In this document: positions 1 through 8,604 of the stretch, one piece after another
Layout of the letters: each line of letters starts with the position of its first letter
Position numbering within the stretch: position 1 is the stretch's first letter
Assembly (NCBI GenBank): GCA_910578815.1
Contig: CAJTSE010000010.1
Span: forward strand, 109,049 to 173,048
Direction: 5' to 3'
DNA: 64,000 nt
Origin: an uncultured Acetatifactor sp.
GTDB taxonomy: Bacteria > Bacillota > Clostridia > Lachnospirales > Lachnospiraceae
Translations under genes and position numbers: made by a program
Notes under the pieces: generated by a model
The model's input: only the letters and a program-made list of their open reading frames with translations
The model's database searches: none
What the model was told of the DNA's origin: nothing

Positions 1-1647
1 TTTGGTGATGGCCATGCCTAAGCCCGCGCCTTCCGTCTTTTCCACATGGGCGTTATTCTCCCTGGTAAAGGACTCAAAAATCGTTTTCTGAAATTCCGGC
101 GTCATGCCGATGCCGTTATCCTTCACGCTGAAATGGCAGCAGATATACGCTTCGCCCTGGGGGGAAGGCTCCTGGGACAGCTCCATATGAATCCGCCCGC
201 CCTCCTGCGTATATTTCACTGCGTTTGATAACAAATTGATCAATACCTGATTTAAACGAACACTGTCACAGTATACATTTTCCGCTTCAATCTTACGGAT
301 AAAAATGTCAAAATGCTGCCCCTTCTCTTTCACCTGAGGCTGAATAATATTGACAATGCTCTCTATGGTATCCCGCAGCGAAAGATTATCAATATTTAAT
401 GAAAGCTTACCACTCTCAATCTTCGACATATCCAGCACATCGTTGATCAAACCCAGAAGATGCTTCCCTGACAGGGTGATTTTTGCCAGGCAGTCTTTCA
501 GTCTGGCCTTATCATCAATGTTTGTCATGGCAATGGCCGTCATACCCATGATACCATTCATCGGCGTCCGAATATCATGGCTCATATTGGATAAGAACTC
601 GCTTTTCGCCTTGTTTGCATGGATGGCCTCTGCCTCGGCCCTTTCCAGCTCCAGCATCTGGCGTTGGGACATTCGAAGATATATAATAAAGATTACAAGG
701 ACTGCCACAAGAATAATGCCGCAGGCAGCCAGTATAACAATTTGACGCACATTTGCCAGCGACATGACCGAATCGGTAAGCACGCCGTATGGCATCGCGG
801 CTACCAGATACCAGTCCGTTCCTTCCAGCGAGCTACAGTAAAGCTGCCGATATTCGTCTTCTACCAAAACCTGAGTGGTATAGTTTGCCCTGTCCCTCAT
901 GGCAAACTGCAATTCCTCTACATAATCCTCAGGTGTCATGCCGTTATATTCAGAAAAAGCCTCCCGCATTCTGGTAAAGTAATTATCCCGATAAGCCGCG
1001 CTGCTCCGGATCACAAAAGAACCGTCCCGCCTTATGATATGGTAATAGATCAAGGAATCCTCCGATTCCATAACCAGTGCCTTTTCCAGGTAACTGATCG
1101 GCATACCCGCAATCAGCCAGGCGCTCTTTTCACCGTCTGCCATGGGATACTCAGCAGACATCGAAAACAATATCACACGCTCGCCGTTTTCGCTTATGCC
1201 GCTGGTAATGTTTTTCCCATCGTTAGTCAGCACCTCCTGAAACTCAACGGCATCAATCGGCTCTACCGGTAAGCCGTCAATAAGCTCCGGCCTTCCTGTT
1301 TTCGTATACAACGCAAGATAATTAAAACCCCTGATACTGCTGCTGAAAGCAAGCTCTTCTTTCATTTCGTCCCCATACACGGCCGCTTCCGGCAAGGTAC
1401 GCTGAATAATACCTTCCATCTGCATCATCTGGAGATTTACGATTGCGTCAAATTTTTGCTGCAGCTGTTTACTCATTTCCGACATATACAGGCTTCCCAG
1501 ATCATTGATCGTATCATCACTGCTTTTACCTACATACCCGGCCACGGAACTAAACACAACAATGCAGAGTACTGCCAGGAACACAACACTGCAAAACAAA
1601 AAGCGCCTGATATTGATAAACCTTTTATTCTTCCCGTCCTTCTTCAT
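1..1647 (-). CDS. Sensor histidine kinase, membrane-bound (3' end outside window)
   Basis: The reading frame is open from an ATG at 1647 to the window edge (549 codons, no stop), with a ribosome site AGAGGA about 10 bases upstream. The N-terminus has a transmembrane helix (about residues 12-32), then an extracellular sensor region of about 220 residues, a second helix, and a HisKA domain with the H-box SHDIRTPMNGIMGM. The N-box NLLSNAVKYT, the DNGIGM box and the glycine box GAGLGMAITK of the ATPase domain are present; the protein is cut just after this last box. Expected role: autophosphorylation on the H-box His in response to an external signal. The family often carries a C-terminal receiver domain, which cannot be seen here. 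The gene starts 15 bases after the ctp stop, so it is probably the last gene of the ftsE-ftsX operon. Confidence 0.9.
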   Translation of the reverse strand, partial: MKKDGKNKRFINIRRFLFCSVVFLAVLCIVVFSSVAGYVGKSSDDTINDLGSLYMSEMSKQLQQKFDAIVNLQMMQMEGIIQRTLPEAAVYGDEMKEELAFSSSIRGFNYLALYTKTGRPELIDGLPVEPIDAVEFQEVLTNDGKNITSGISENGERVILFSMSAEYPMADGEKSAWLIAGMPISYLEKALVMESEDSLIYYHIIRRDGSFVIRSSAAYRDNYFTRMREAFSEYNGMTPEDYVEELQFAMRDRANYTTQVLVEDEYRQLYCSSLEGTDWYLVAAMPYGVLTDSVMSLANVRQIVILAACGIILVAVLVIFIIYLRMSQRQMLELERAEAEAIHANKAKSEFLSNMSHDIRTPMNGIMGMTAIAMTNIDDKARLKDCLAKITLSGKHLLGLINDVLDMSKIESGKLSLNIDNLSLRDTIESIVNIIQPQVKEKGQHFDIFIRKIEAENVYCDSVRLNQVLINLLSNAVKYTQEGGRIHMELSQEPSPQGEAYICCHFSVKDNGIGMTPEFQKTIFESFTRENNAHVEKTEGAGLGMAITK

Positions 1648-1662
1648 AGCACAATATCCTCT

Positions 1663-2961
1663 TTAATTTCCCATTTCCTTCCTCAGTACATCTTTCGCCT
1701 TTTCCAGCTGATTATCCGGATGGTCCTCGCTGCCGTAATAGGCTTCCCCGTCAAATTCGCAGATTACATCCGGTTCGATCCCGATCCCGTGAATATTATT
1801 ACCGCTTGGTGTATAGTAGGCACTGATGGTGATTTTAACGGCAGAACCGTCCCGGAAGGACATGATCTGCTGCACGATGCCCTTGCCATAGGTAGTGGTA
1901 CCCACTAAAGTTCCGATCCCATGATCCTTGATTGCTCCCGCCATGATCTCCGCTGCACTGGCAGAATTCATATCCACCAAAACCACAAGCGGCAGCTCAA
2001 GCGCACGCTTTCCGTCACACTTATATTCATCGCGCTTTCCGTATTTATCTTCTGTGTAGACAATCATTCCCTCCGGCAGAATCATATTACACATATCTAC
2101 CACCGCGCCTAAATTTCCTCCCGGATTTCCCCTCAGATCAAGAATAATCCCTTCCGCATCCGATCCTCTTGCCATGGCAAGCGCTTCTGCAAACTGATCC
2201 ACCGTCACATCGTCAAATTCCGTTACCTGAATATAGGCCATATCATCTTCCAGCATGCGGAATTCTACCGTAGGAGATTCCACCTTTTGTCTTGTCAGCG
2301 TCAGGGATACATAATCGCTCTCCCCTTCCCTGATCAGGGTAATCTCTACATTTGTTCCCTCCGGCCCCTTAATCAGAGCAACCGCTTCCGTAAGGCTCAA
2401 GCCATATGTGGAGGTTCCGTCTACCTCATAAATCAAGTCATTGGCCCTCAGATCTGCCGCTTCCGCAGGCGAACCCTCAATGACCCCGCTGATCTTAGGC
2501 AGTCCTGTGTTTGTGTCCAGCTGGACATATGCGCCGATTCCGTAATAGATCCCCTGAGACTGCTCCATCATACTGCTTAATTCTTCCGCAGTATAATACT
2601 CGGAATAGGGATCCCCAAGAGCTGCCAGCAGCCCCTTAAACATCCCGTTTTGCAAATCCTCATCGGGGACATCATGTAGGAAGAAGTACTGGTTAATAGT
2701 TTCCTCCAACGCCTGAAGCTTGGCAATGGTATAAGAGTTCAGTGCCGAATCTTCGTCCAACTTCAGTTTTTCCCTGCTCTGCTCCATAGCGTTCTGAATC
2801 CCCAGCCCTGCAAAGCCAATCCCCACCGCCAGCAGCGCCACGCCGATACCCACTACAAGCCCTACGAAAAACAGCCCTTTTCCGCTGTCCTTCTCCTTTT
2901 TAGTGGGCGGCACCGGCTGCATATTGTTCATATTGTTAAAGTAACTTTGATTCTCATCCAT
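1663..2961 (-). CDS. C-terminal processing peptidase (S41) with PDZ domain
   Basis: The protein has 432 residues with one N-terminal membrane anchor (about 30-55), a PDZ domain (about 135-225) and an S41 protease core. The catalytic serine lies in the NSASAAE motif (about 332-338) and the lysine in TTTYGKG (about Lys360), which is the Ser-Lys dyad of the CtpA/CtpB family. It should cleave unfolded or signalling proteins outside the membrane. The ATG at 2961 is chosen because GGGAG lies 6 bases upstream; a longer frame would begin at a TTG at 2982 without a good site. It follows the M23 peptidase gene by 65 bases in the same direction, the usual clostridial order ftsE-ftsX-M23-ctp. Confidence 0.93.
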   Translation of the reverse strand: MDENQSYFNNMNNMQPVPPTKKEKDSGKGLFFVGLVVGIGVALLAVGIGFAGLGIQNAMEQSREKLKLDEDSALNSYTIAKLQALEETINQYFFLHDVPDEDLQNGMFKGLLAALGDPYSEYYTAEELSSMMEQSQGIYYGIGAYVQLDTNTGLPKISGVIEGSPAEAADLRANDLIYEVDGTSTYGLSLTEAVALIKGPEGTNVEITLIREGESDYVSLTLTRQKVESPTVEFRMLEDDMAYIQVTEFDDVTVDQFAEALAMARGSDAEGIILDLRGNPGGNLGAVVDMCNMILPEGMIVYTEDKYGKRDEYKCDGKRALELPLVVLVDMNSASAAEIMAGAIKDHGIGTLVGTTTYGKGIVQQIMSFRDGSAVKITISAYYTPSGNNIHGIGIEPDVICEFDGEAYYGSEDHPDNQLEKAKDVLRKEMGN

Positions 2962-3026
2962 AGGATTCTCCCTGCCTTCCAATGTTTAGCCAAAAACTCC
3001 GGTTCCCGTATATTACTGTAAAACGC

Positions 3027-4259
3027 TTATTTTGTAATGTAGTTCCATGGCGACTGATACTCCCCGTTCAGACGCACACTAAAATGCAGATGTGGGCCGG
3101 TGGAGCGCCCGGTACTTCCCACGGCGGCAATTTTTTCCCCCCGGACTACAATGTTATCCTTCTCCACGTAAAGCGCGGAGGCGTGCATGTAAATGGTAAA
3201 CAGCCCGGAACCATGGTCAATCATCACATAGTTCCCCATGGTGGCACTATAGGCTGCAGCCACCACCACCCCGTCATAAGCCGCGTAGATTGCCGTTCCC
3301 TTAGGAGAGGCCAGATCCACACCGTTGTGAAACTGCTGCACTCCCAGCGTCGGATGTATCCGGGGACCGTAATCATCGGAAACCCTGGTGTACGAAGCCA
3401 CGGGAAACTTAAATGTGCCGCCGTCATAAGTCAGTACCACACCGCTGTCAGCCAGAATCCTCTTCTTTTCTTCTGCAATCAGGGCTTCCAGTGTGGCAAT
3501 CTCGCTCTCCTGAGCTTCAATTTCTTCCTCGTATTCCTTTATAGCCTTTTCCTTGTTGGTTATATCCGTTTCATAGGCCAGAATATCTCTGTTCTTTTGA
3601 TCAATCAGTGCCTCCAGATTTTTCTGCTCTTCCTCCACACTTGCCTTCGCTTCGTCCAAGATTTCCTTTTCCAGCTCAAGCTCCTGCTTACACAGCTCCA
3701 CATACTCTCTGATCAGCTTATAGTCCTGCCACATCTTTTGATCATAGGCCATGACTCTCTCGGCATAATCCGCCTTATTCAGGAAATCCCCAAAGCTGGC
3801 GGATTTCAAAAGCATATCCAGCATCTGCGGGTCCCCGGACTCATATACCAATCTTATGCGGCTGATCATGGACTCTTTCTGATTTTCTTCATTTCCAAGG
3901 GCCACCTCCAGCTCGCCCTCGGCTGCAGCGATCTCCCCTTCCTTCTCCGTGATCTTCGTATTAAGGTCCCTGATATTCTGTTCGATCTGAGCAAGGCTGC
4001 CGTCAAGCTGAGCCACATAATTTTTCAGGCTGGAGCGTTGAGTCTCCAGTTCCTTTTTAATATTCTGTAAATTGCTGAGTCCGCTCTGTAACGTATCCTT
4101 CTCACCCTGAGCCTGACGTATCTGTTCCTCCTTTTCCCGAATACTGTCAGAGGTGATAGAGGACATCGTCAATGCCGCCACATCCTGCTTTGTTCTAAAA
4201 AATGTGACGCACAGCAGGGCAACGGCAGCAACCCACATTACCTTATTTCTTTTTTTCAT
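3027..4259 (-). CDS. M23 metallopeptidase with long coiled coil (EnvC-like murein hydrolase or activator)
   Basis: The protein has 410 residues: an N-terminal signal or anchor (MKKRNKVMWVAAVALL), a coiled coil from about 35 to 275 rich in Glu, Lys and Gln, and a C-terminal M23 domain. The zinc ligands are visible as FHNGVDLA (His and Asp) and HLHFSV (HxH), so the peptidase looks active. In EnvC and the PcsB/FtsEX pairing the coiled coil is held by FtsX and peptidoglycan cleavage is gated by FtsE ATPase. The gene lies directly after ftsX (11 bases), which supports that pairing here. Unlike EnvC, whose LytM domain is degenerate, this protein keeps its zinc ligands, so it may cut peptidoglycan itself. 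Confidence 0.92.
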   Translation of the reverse strand: MKKRNKVMWVAAVALLCVTFFRTKQDVAALTMSSITSDSIREKEEQIRQAQGEKDTLQSGLSNLQNIKKELETQRSSLKNYVAQLDGSLAQIEQNIRDLNTKITEKEGEIAAAEGELEVALGNEENQKESMISRIRLVYESGDPQMLDMLLKSASFGDFLNKADYAERVMAYDQKMWQDYKLIREYVELCKQELELEKEILDEAKASVEEEQKNLEALIDQKNRDILAYETDITNKEKAIKEYEEEIEAQESEIATLEALIAEEKKRILADSGVVLTYDGGTFKFPVASYTRVSDDYGPRIHPTLGVQQFHNGVDLASPKGTAIYAAYDGVVVAAAYSATMGNYVMIDHGSGLFTIYMHASALYVEKDNIVVRGEKIAAVGSTGRSTGPHLHFSVRLNGEYQSPWNYITK

Positions 4260-4270
4260 TGCCCCTGCCT

Positions 4271-5218
4271 CTATACATGCAAATGCTTCCTGACTGTTGT
4301 AATACTTCCCAGAAAACCGATTCCTGCGCCGACCAGAAGCGACACAGGCGTCAGTATTCCGAAGATCTGCTCCGTTGTCAAAAAATCAAGTATACTGCTG
4401 AGGATTTCAAATCTCTCCGCAATATAGTTCAAAGCATAATTATAAAGAACTCTGATCAGTCCCAGTGGAATCGCAGCTCCCAGCAGACCAATCAAAATAC
4501 CCTCCAGTACAAAAGGCGCCCGCACAAAGAAATCCGTGGCTCCAATATATTTCATGATATTAATCTCCGTAGAACGAACGGAAATTCCAATAGCTACCGT
4601 ATTACTGATCAGGAATATACTGACCGCCAGCAGAATCACAATGATTCCTATGGATACATATGCAATGAGCAGATTTACGCCGCTTAAAGTGTCTGCCGTC
4701 AGCGCGGAAAAGTTTACCCTGCGTACCTCCGGTATGGAATTCAGCCAGTTCACCAGCGCCGTCTGCATGGAGACATCACTTAAAAACACCTCATAAGAAT
4801 ACTCTCCCTTCAGAGGATTGTCGGGAAACCCATCCGCATATTCCTCCGCGTACTCCCCCCAGCTGTCATCCATATAATCAACCCATGCCTCGTCATCAGA
4901 GATGTATACCACCTCGGAAACCTCCACCCGGTTGGCGATCATCTGGCCGATCTCTTCCACTCTCTGATCCGTGGCCCCCGTATGGGACAGTCCCCTGGAT
5001 GCGCACTTGTCATACTCATTATGAAAGAATACGGTGACGGACACCCCTTCCTCCACCTTCATGACCGTACTCCGGAAGTTTGCTACGATAGCATAAAACA
5101 GACCAAACAAAAAAAGGCAGGCGGAAATCGTTGCAATGGATGCCAGCGAATACCACTTATTCCGAAATATATTGACAAATCCCTGGCGGAAGGTATAGAA
5201 CAAAGTACTAATCTTCAT
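4271..5218 (-). CDS. ftsX: Cell division protein FtsX
   Basis: This 315-residue membrane protein has the FtsX layout: one N-terminal helix (about 22-45), an extracellular domain of about 120 residues, then three helices at the C-terminal half within an ABC3-type permease domain. It partners with FtsE and passes ATPase conformational changes to a murein hydrolase outside the membrane. The ATG at 5218 overlaps the end of ftsE by 11 bases, which implies translational coupling. A short stretch around residues 68-85 (DKCASRGLSHTGATD) in the extracellular domain is unusual; it may be a local insertion specific to this lineage. Confidence 0.95.
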   Translation of the reverse strand: MKISTLFYTFRQGFVNIFRNKWYSLASIATISACLFLFGLFYAIVANFRSTVMKVEEGVSVTVFFHNEYDKCASRGLSHTGATDQRVEEIGQMIANRVEVSEVVYISDDEAWVDYMDDSWGEYAEEYADGFPDNPLKGEYSYEVFLSDVSMQTALVNWLNSIPEVRRVNFSALTADTLSGVNLLIAYVSIGIIVILLAVSIFLISNTVAIGISVRSTEINIMKYIGATDFFVRAPFVLEGILIGLLGAAIPLGLIRVLYNYALNYIAERFEILSSILDFLTTEQIFGILTPVSLLVGAGIGFLGSITTVRKHLHV

Positions 5219-5951
5219 CTATGTACTCCCCTCCCTCTTCATCATTGACAATAACTCCCCGCTTCACGGTGACCACACGCTTGTGCATGGCGTTGACGAT
5301 TTCCTTGTTGTGAGTCACTACCACCACCGTAGTACCATTTTCATTGATCTCATTCAACAGACTCATAATTTCCCAAGAATTCTTGGGATCCAGGTTTCCT
5401 GTAGGCTCATCCGCAAGCAGGATAGCCGGATTATTCACCAGCGCCCTTGCCAGCGCCACCCTCTGCTGTTCTCCGCCGGACAGCTGTTTTGTCTTCGCCT
5501 TATATTTCCCCGCAAGACCGACAGTGGCCAGAATCGCAGGCACATTTCTACGGATTTCGCCCACCGGCGTCTCCACGATTCTCTGGGCAAAGGCAACATT
5601 TTCATATACATTCCTGTCGTTCAGCAGGCGGAAGTCCTGAAACACGACTCCCAGATTCCGCCGAAACTTGGGGATCTGCCTGTGACGCAGCTTTGCCAGA
5701 TCATTCCCCATAACATAAACACTGCCGCTGGTTGCAGTAAGCTCCCGCAGCAGAAGTTTTATCATTGTTGATTTACCGGAGCCGCTGTCCCCTACGATAA
5801 ATACGAACTCACCTCTGTGTATGTTCAAGGTCACATTATTCAGAGCAGGTGCGCCTGTGGAATAAACCTTACTCACATTGTCAAGATAAATAACGCCCTT
5901 CTCTTCTACCAGCTGTTCCCGCTTCCTTCTCAGCTGTTCCTTTCTTCCCAT
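5208..5951 (-). CDS. ftsE: Cell division ATP-binding protein FtsE
   Basis: This 247-residue ABC ATPase shows Walker A GDSGSGKST (54-62), the signature LSGGEQQR (157-164) and Walker B ILLADEPTG (from 177). FtsE binds ATP in the cytoplasm and drives FtsX, which activates septal peptidoglycan hydrolysis. The only ATG places about 18 basic residues ahead of the usual FtsE start (the region aligned with IYLDNVSKVY). The upstream CdaR-type gene ends 11 bases earlier, so ftsE is probably read from that promoter as well. Confidence 0.96.
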   Translation of the reverse strand: MGRKEQLRRKREQLVEEKGVIYLDNVSKVYSTGAPALNNVTLNIHRGEFVFIVGDSGSGKSTMIKLLLRELTATSGSVYVMGNDLAKLRHRQIPKFRRNLGVVFQDFRLLNDRNVYENVAFAQRIVETPVGEIRRNVPAILATVGLAGKYKAKTKQLSGGEQQRVALARALVNNPAILLADEPTGNLDPKNSWEIMSLLNEINENGTTVVVVTHNKEIVNAMHKRVVTVKRGVIVNDEEGGEYIDED

Positions 5952-5962
5952 AAAAGTCTCCT

Positions 5963-7048
5963 CTAAAAGTCTGCATTCTCCATATACTTCATGTATTTCA
6001 CCACCATCAGCGCAATCTTAAACGTAATGGCATTCTCAAACACGCGCAGATCAAGCCCCGTGCTTTTCTGGAGCTTATCTAAGCGGTACACCAGTGTGTT
6101 TCTGTGTATAAAAAGCTGTCTGGATGTCTCGGAAACATTCAGGCTGTTTTCAAAAAACTTGTAAATCGTAGTCAGCGTTTCTTCGTCAAATTCATCCGGG
6201 CTCTTGCCGTCAAAGATCTCCTTAATAAACATTTTACACAAGGGAATGGGAAGCTGATAAATCAAACGTCCAATTCCCAGCTCACTGTAAGCCATAATAT
6301 TTCTTTCGTCAAAAAATATTTTCCCCACGTCCAGGGCCATCTTTGCTTCCTTATAGGAGCGGCTGACCTCTTTAATCTCCTGCACTACAGTTCCGTAAGC
6401 AATCCTGATATTCCTGATGCCTTCCTTCTCCAGAAAGCTTTCAAGAGACTGAGCTGCTTTTTCAATTTCTCTGGCGGCAGTCCCGTCTGACAGCTCCTTG
6501 ACCACAATCACATTGTTCTCATCCACTGCAGTAATAAAATCCCTGCTGTTACTGCCGAAATGATTCCTTGTCAGCTCCAGAACATTATTGTCCCTCTCAC
6601 CGCCTGTCTCCACAATCAGGACCACCCTGGGTACATCCGTCTGCACATGCAGTTTCTTAGAGCGGCTGTAAATATCTACCAAAAGCAGGTTATCCAGCAG
6701 CAGATTTTTGATAAAATTATCCTTGTCAAAACGCTCCTTGTATGCCACAAGAAGATTCTGTACCTGAAATGCTGCCATCTTGCCGATCATGTACACGTCT
6801 TCGCCGGTACCTACGGCAACCAGAATATACTCAAGCTGTTGCTCATCATATATTTTAAAATACTGATAACCCTGAATTTCCTGAGAGTCCGCCGGCGACG
6901 CGGCAAACTCCACTACGGCCCCGGCACTGCCCACCATGTTCGTGGTGGAAGCCACCTCCTTGCCGTCTATATCCATGACGCAAAGTTCCACCCGCGCAAT
7001 GCTTTTCAGCCCGTCGATCGTATTCTGCAAAATTTGATTTGAAATCAT
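5963..7048 (-). CDS. CdaR/PucR-type transcriptional regulator
   Basis: This 361-residue protein has a PucR/CdaR-type C-terminal helix-turn-helix, with the segment NVSETSRQLFIHRNTLVYRL around residues 305-325. The first 130 residues resemble the sugar-diacid or putative sensor domain of CdaR relatives, followed by a GGDEF-like middle domain (FITAVDENNVIVV region). The family activates carbon or nitrogen utilisation genes; the ligand is unknown. The start at 7048 is chosen because AGGAG lies 9 bases upstream and the 61 residues before it look non-coding. A good promoter lies at 7154-7182. Its place just before ftsE suggests co-transcription, with no evidence that it regulates ftsEX. Confidence 0.85.
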   Translation of the reverse strand: MISNQILQNTIDGLKSIARVELCVMDIDGKEVASTTNMVGSAGAVVEFAASPADSQEIQGYQYFKIYDEQQLEYILVAVGTGEDVYMIGKMAAFQVQNLLVAYKERFDKDNFIKNLLLDNLLLVDIYSRSKKLHVQTDVPRVVLIVETGGERDNNVLELTRNHFGSNSRDFITAVDENNVIVVKELSDGTAAREIEKAAQSLESFLEKEGIRNIRIAYGTVVQEIKEVSRSYKEAKMALDVGKIFFDERNIMAYSELGIGRLIYQLPIPLCKMFIKEIFDGKSPDEFDEETLTTIYKFFENSLNVSETSRQLFIHRNTLVYRLDKLQKSTGLDLRVFENAITFKIALMVVKYMKYMENADF

Positions 7049-7153
7049 AACCCCCCGCTCCTCTGACCTTATACCGCTATACCCTTTTCTCTGAAGCTTT
7101 TGCTCTGTAAAGCTGAGCCTCCTGTTCCAGCATAACGGAACCCCTTGCATGTG

Positions 7154-7182
7154 ATATAAAAATATTACAAAAATATTGTCAA
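7154..7182 (-). promoter_or_regulatory. Promoter for the CdaR-type gene and ftsEX operon
   Basis: Reading the minus strand there is TTGACA (7182-7177), 17 bases, then TTATAT (7159-7154), followed by a leader of about 100 bases to the ATG at 7048. An 18-base spacing to TATATC is equally possible. Confidence 0.6.
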
Positions 7183-7210
7183 AAAAGCAATAGGTTTTAT
7201 GATTTTTCAC

Positions 7211-7242
7211 AAAAAAACTGCCTGCGGTCACTCGTCAGGCAG
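7211..7242 (-). terminator. Intrinsic terminator of yjfB
   Basis: On the minus strand CTGCCTG (7242-7236) pairs with CAGGCAG (7224-7218) and is followed by seven T residues (7217-7211). It lies downstream of yjfB, separated from it by the family B repeat. Confidence 0.75.
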
Positions 7243-7251
7243 CTTGCAGAA

Positions 7252-7414
7252 CTAGTGATCTGGCACGTTCATTTTTGAAATAATGGCGAAGAATAAATTT
7301 TCACTCTGCAAGGCGGCGGAGAGGCGAGCACAAGGCATCGTTGACCGACAACAACGCAGCAGATAGAAATTTAAGCAAGTCATTCGTCAAATTATGAACG
7401 TGTCAGTGCACTAG
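7252..7414 (+). repeat. Family B repeat, copy 1 (163 bp, terminal inverted repeats)
   Basis: The ends are imperfect inverted repeats of 21 bases (7252-7272 and 7394-7414, about 18 matches). The core (about 7288-7380) shares three blocks in order with copy 2 at 31256-31384: GAAGAATAAA, CTGCAAGGCGGCGGAGAG and ATTTAAGCAAGT. The right end contains the TAG stop of yjfB, so the element sits exactly between that gene and its terminator. No protein is encoded. It could be a MITE-like element or a structured RNA segment; no target duplication was seen. Confidence 0.7.
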
Positions 7415-7602
7415 ATGCGCATGTCGAAATTTCCTCCGATGCCGGGGTTCACGCTCCGCTCCATCGCCGCAGCGTCAATCATCTGCACCAGACCTTCCCC
7501 TAACTCCTGATTGGTGTCCATTGCCTTGCCCAAGACGGCAGTAGAAACCTGGGACTGGGTGGAAATACTGGCTAACGCCATCGAAACACCTGCAATATCC
7601 AT
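7411..7602 (-). CDS. YjfB-family putative motility protein
   Basis: This 63-residue protein begins MDIAGVSMALASISTQSQV and ends NPGIGGNFDMRI, the pattern of the YjfB_motility family: a short helical protein found in flagellated Firmicutes, with no established biochemical role. The ATG at 7602 has AAAGGGGG about 8 bases upstream. The stop codon lies inside the terminal repeat of a family B element. It is a single-gene unit with its own promoter (7677-7705) and terminator (7211-7242). Its presence hints that the organism is, or recently was, motile. Confidence 0.85.
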   Translation of the reverse strand: MDIAGVSMALASISTQSQVSTAVLGKAMDTNQELGEGLVQMIDAAAMERSVNPGIGGNFDMRI

Positions 7603-7676
7603 TTACACGCCCCCTTTCCGACACAGACCAACGGCCGTTCAACCTTCCACTTCCGCAGTCTGTCTTGAATACTGCT

Positions 7677-7705
7677 ATTTTACCATACTTCAAGGTTTAT
7701 TTCCA
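7677..7705 (-). promoter_or_regulatory. Candidate promoter of yjfB
   Basis: On the minus strand TGGAAA (7705-7700) is followed after 17 bases by TAAAAT (7682-7677), with an extended TGG just before the -10. No sigma-D type motility promoter was recognised. Confidence 0.45.
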
Positions 7706-7730
7706 TAGTAACATCACTTTTTTTAAATTC

Positions 7731-8573
7731 TTAAGATTTACATTGCCGTATGGTTTTTTCTCCTATCTGGACTTTTCCCTGTTTTAACAGTCTGCCCACT
7801 GCCCTCTTAAACTCGTTCTTACTCATTCCCGTCTCATGCCGGATGACCTCCGGCGCTGCCTTATCATTAAAGGGAAGTGCTCCTTCATAAGCATCCAGCA
7901 GCTTCAGAATCTTCTCTGCATCCGTATCTATCTGCAGATACGCTTTCTCCCGAATGCCAAGATCCAGCCTACCGTCCTCCCTGACGCGGATCACCCGTGC
8001 TTCCACGTCGGTGCCAAGCCTTACATCGCCGTAAAGCTCCTTTACGGCAATCAGCCCCGAATACAAGTTGTCCACCGCCACAAAGGCCCCAAAATTATCG
8101 CTCAGCTCGTACACTCTTCCCCGGACACGGTCGCCCGCCTGATAGGGACTGTCCATCTTAAGTGCCTCATACACATTCATGGTAGCGCAGAGACGGTCAC
8201 TCTTGTCTATATAAAGGGAAACCAGGACCTCGTCGCCCTCCCGGACCTTTCCCCTCTGCTCCTTAAAGGGCAGAAACAGGTCCTTTTCCAGCCCCCAGTC
8301 TAAAAAGGCTCCCAGCTTACCTGTCTGAACCACCTTCAGCTCGGCTGCCCTGCCCAGCTGCAGTTTAGGTACGCGAGTGGTGGCAATCAGTCTGTCTTCG
8401 GAATCCCGGTAAATGAACACCTCCAGCCTGTCTCCCACACTGCTGCCCTCCGGGACCTGCCGCGCGGGAAGCAGTACCCGCTCCCGGTCTTCTTCTGGAC
8501 TCACCGCAAGATAAACACCGAAATCCACTTTTTTAACAATCACCAATACCTGGCTTTCTCCCAAACGAATCAT
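7731..8573 (-). CDS. S1-domain RNA-binding protein, CvfB/YitL family
   Basis: The 280-residue protein has several S1-like beta-barrel segments (about 1-60, 65-125, 140-215) and a C-terminal winged-helix-like region (about 225-280, with PEVIRHETGMSKNEFKRAVG). This is the CvfB/YitL arrangement: an RNA-binding protein whose loss alters virulence-gene expression in staphylococci. The ATG at 8573 is preceded by GGAGG at 5 bases; an in-frame extension of 27 residues overlaps the thioesterase gene and lacks a site. It lies directly downstream of the thioesterase gene and is probably co-transcribed. Confidence 0.88.
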   Translation of the reverse strand: MIRLGESQVLVIVKKVDFGVYLAVSPEEDRERVLLPARQVPEGSSVGDRLEVFIYRDSEDRLIATTRVPKLQLGRAAELKVVQTGKLGAFLDWGLEKDLFLPFKEQRGKVREGDEVLVSLYIDKSDRLCATMNVYEALKMDSPYQAGDRVRGRVYELSDNFGAFVAVDNLYSGLIAVKELYGDVRLGTDVEARVIRVREDGRLDLGIREKAYLQIDTDAEKILKLLDAYEGALPFNDKAAPEVIRHETGMSKNEFKRAVGRLLKQGKVQIGEKTIRQCKS

Positions 8574-8604
8574 ATTCCCTCCGCACTCATCCCAGACCAC
8601 AGCT

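Noticed and set aside
2982..4070. Long plus-strand open frame (362 codons) opposite the M23 peptidase gene
   Set aside because: It is the antisense shadow of a well-supported gene, with unusual composition and no ribosome site or family match.
7049..7231. N-terminal extension of the CdaR-type regulator by 61 residues
   Set aside because: The extension overlaps the promoter, has atypical composition and lacks a ribosome site; the ATG at 7048 has AGGAG.
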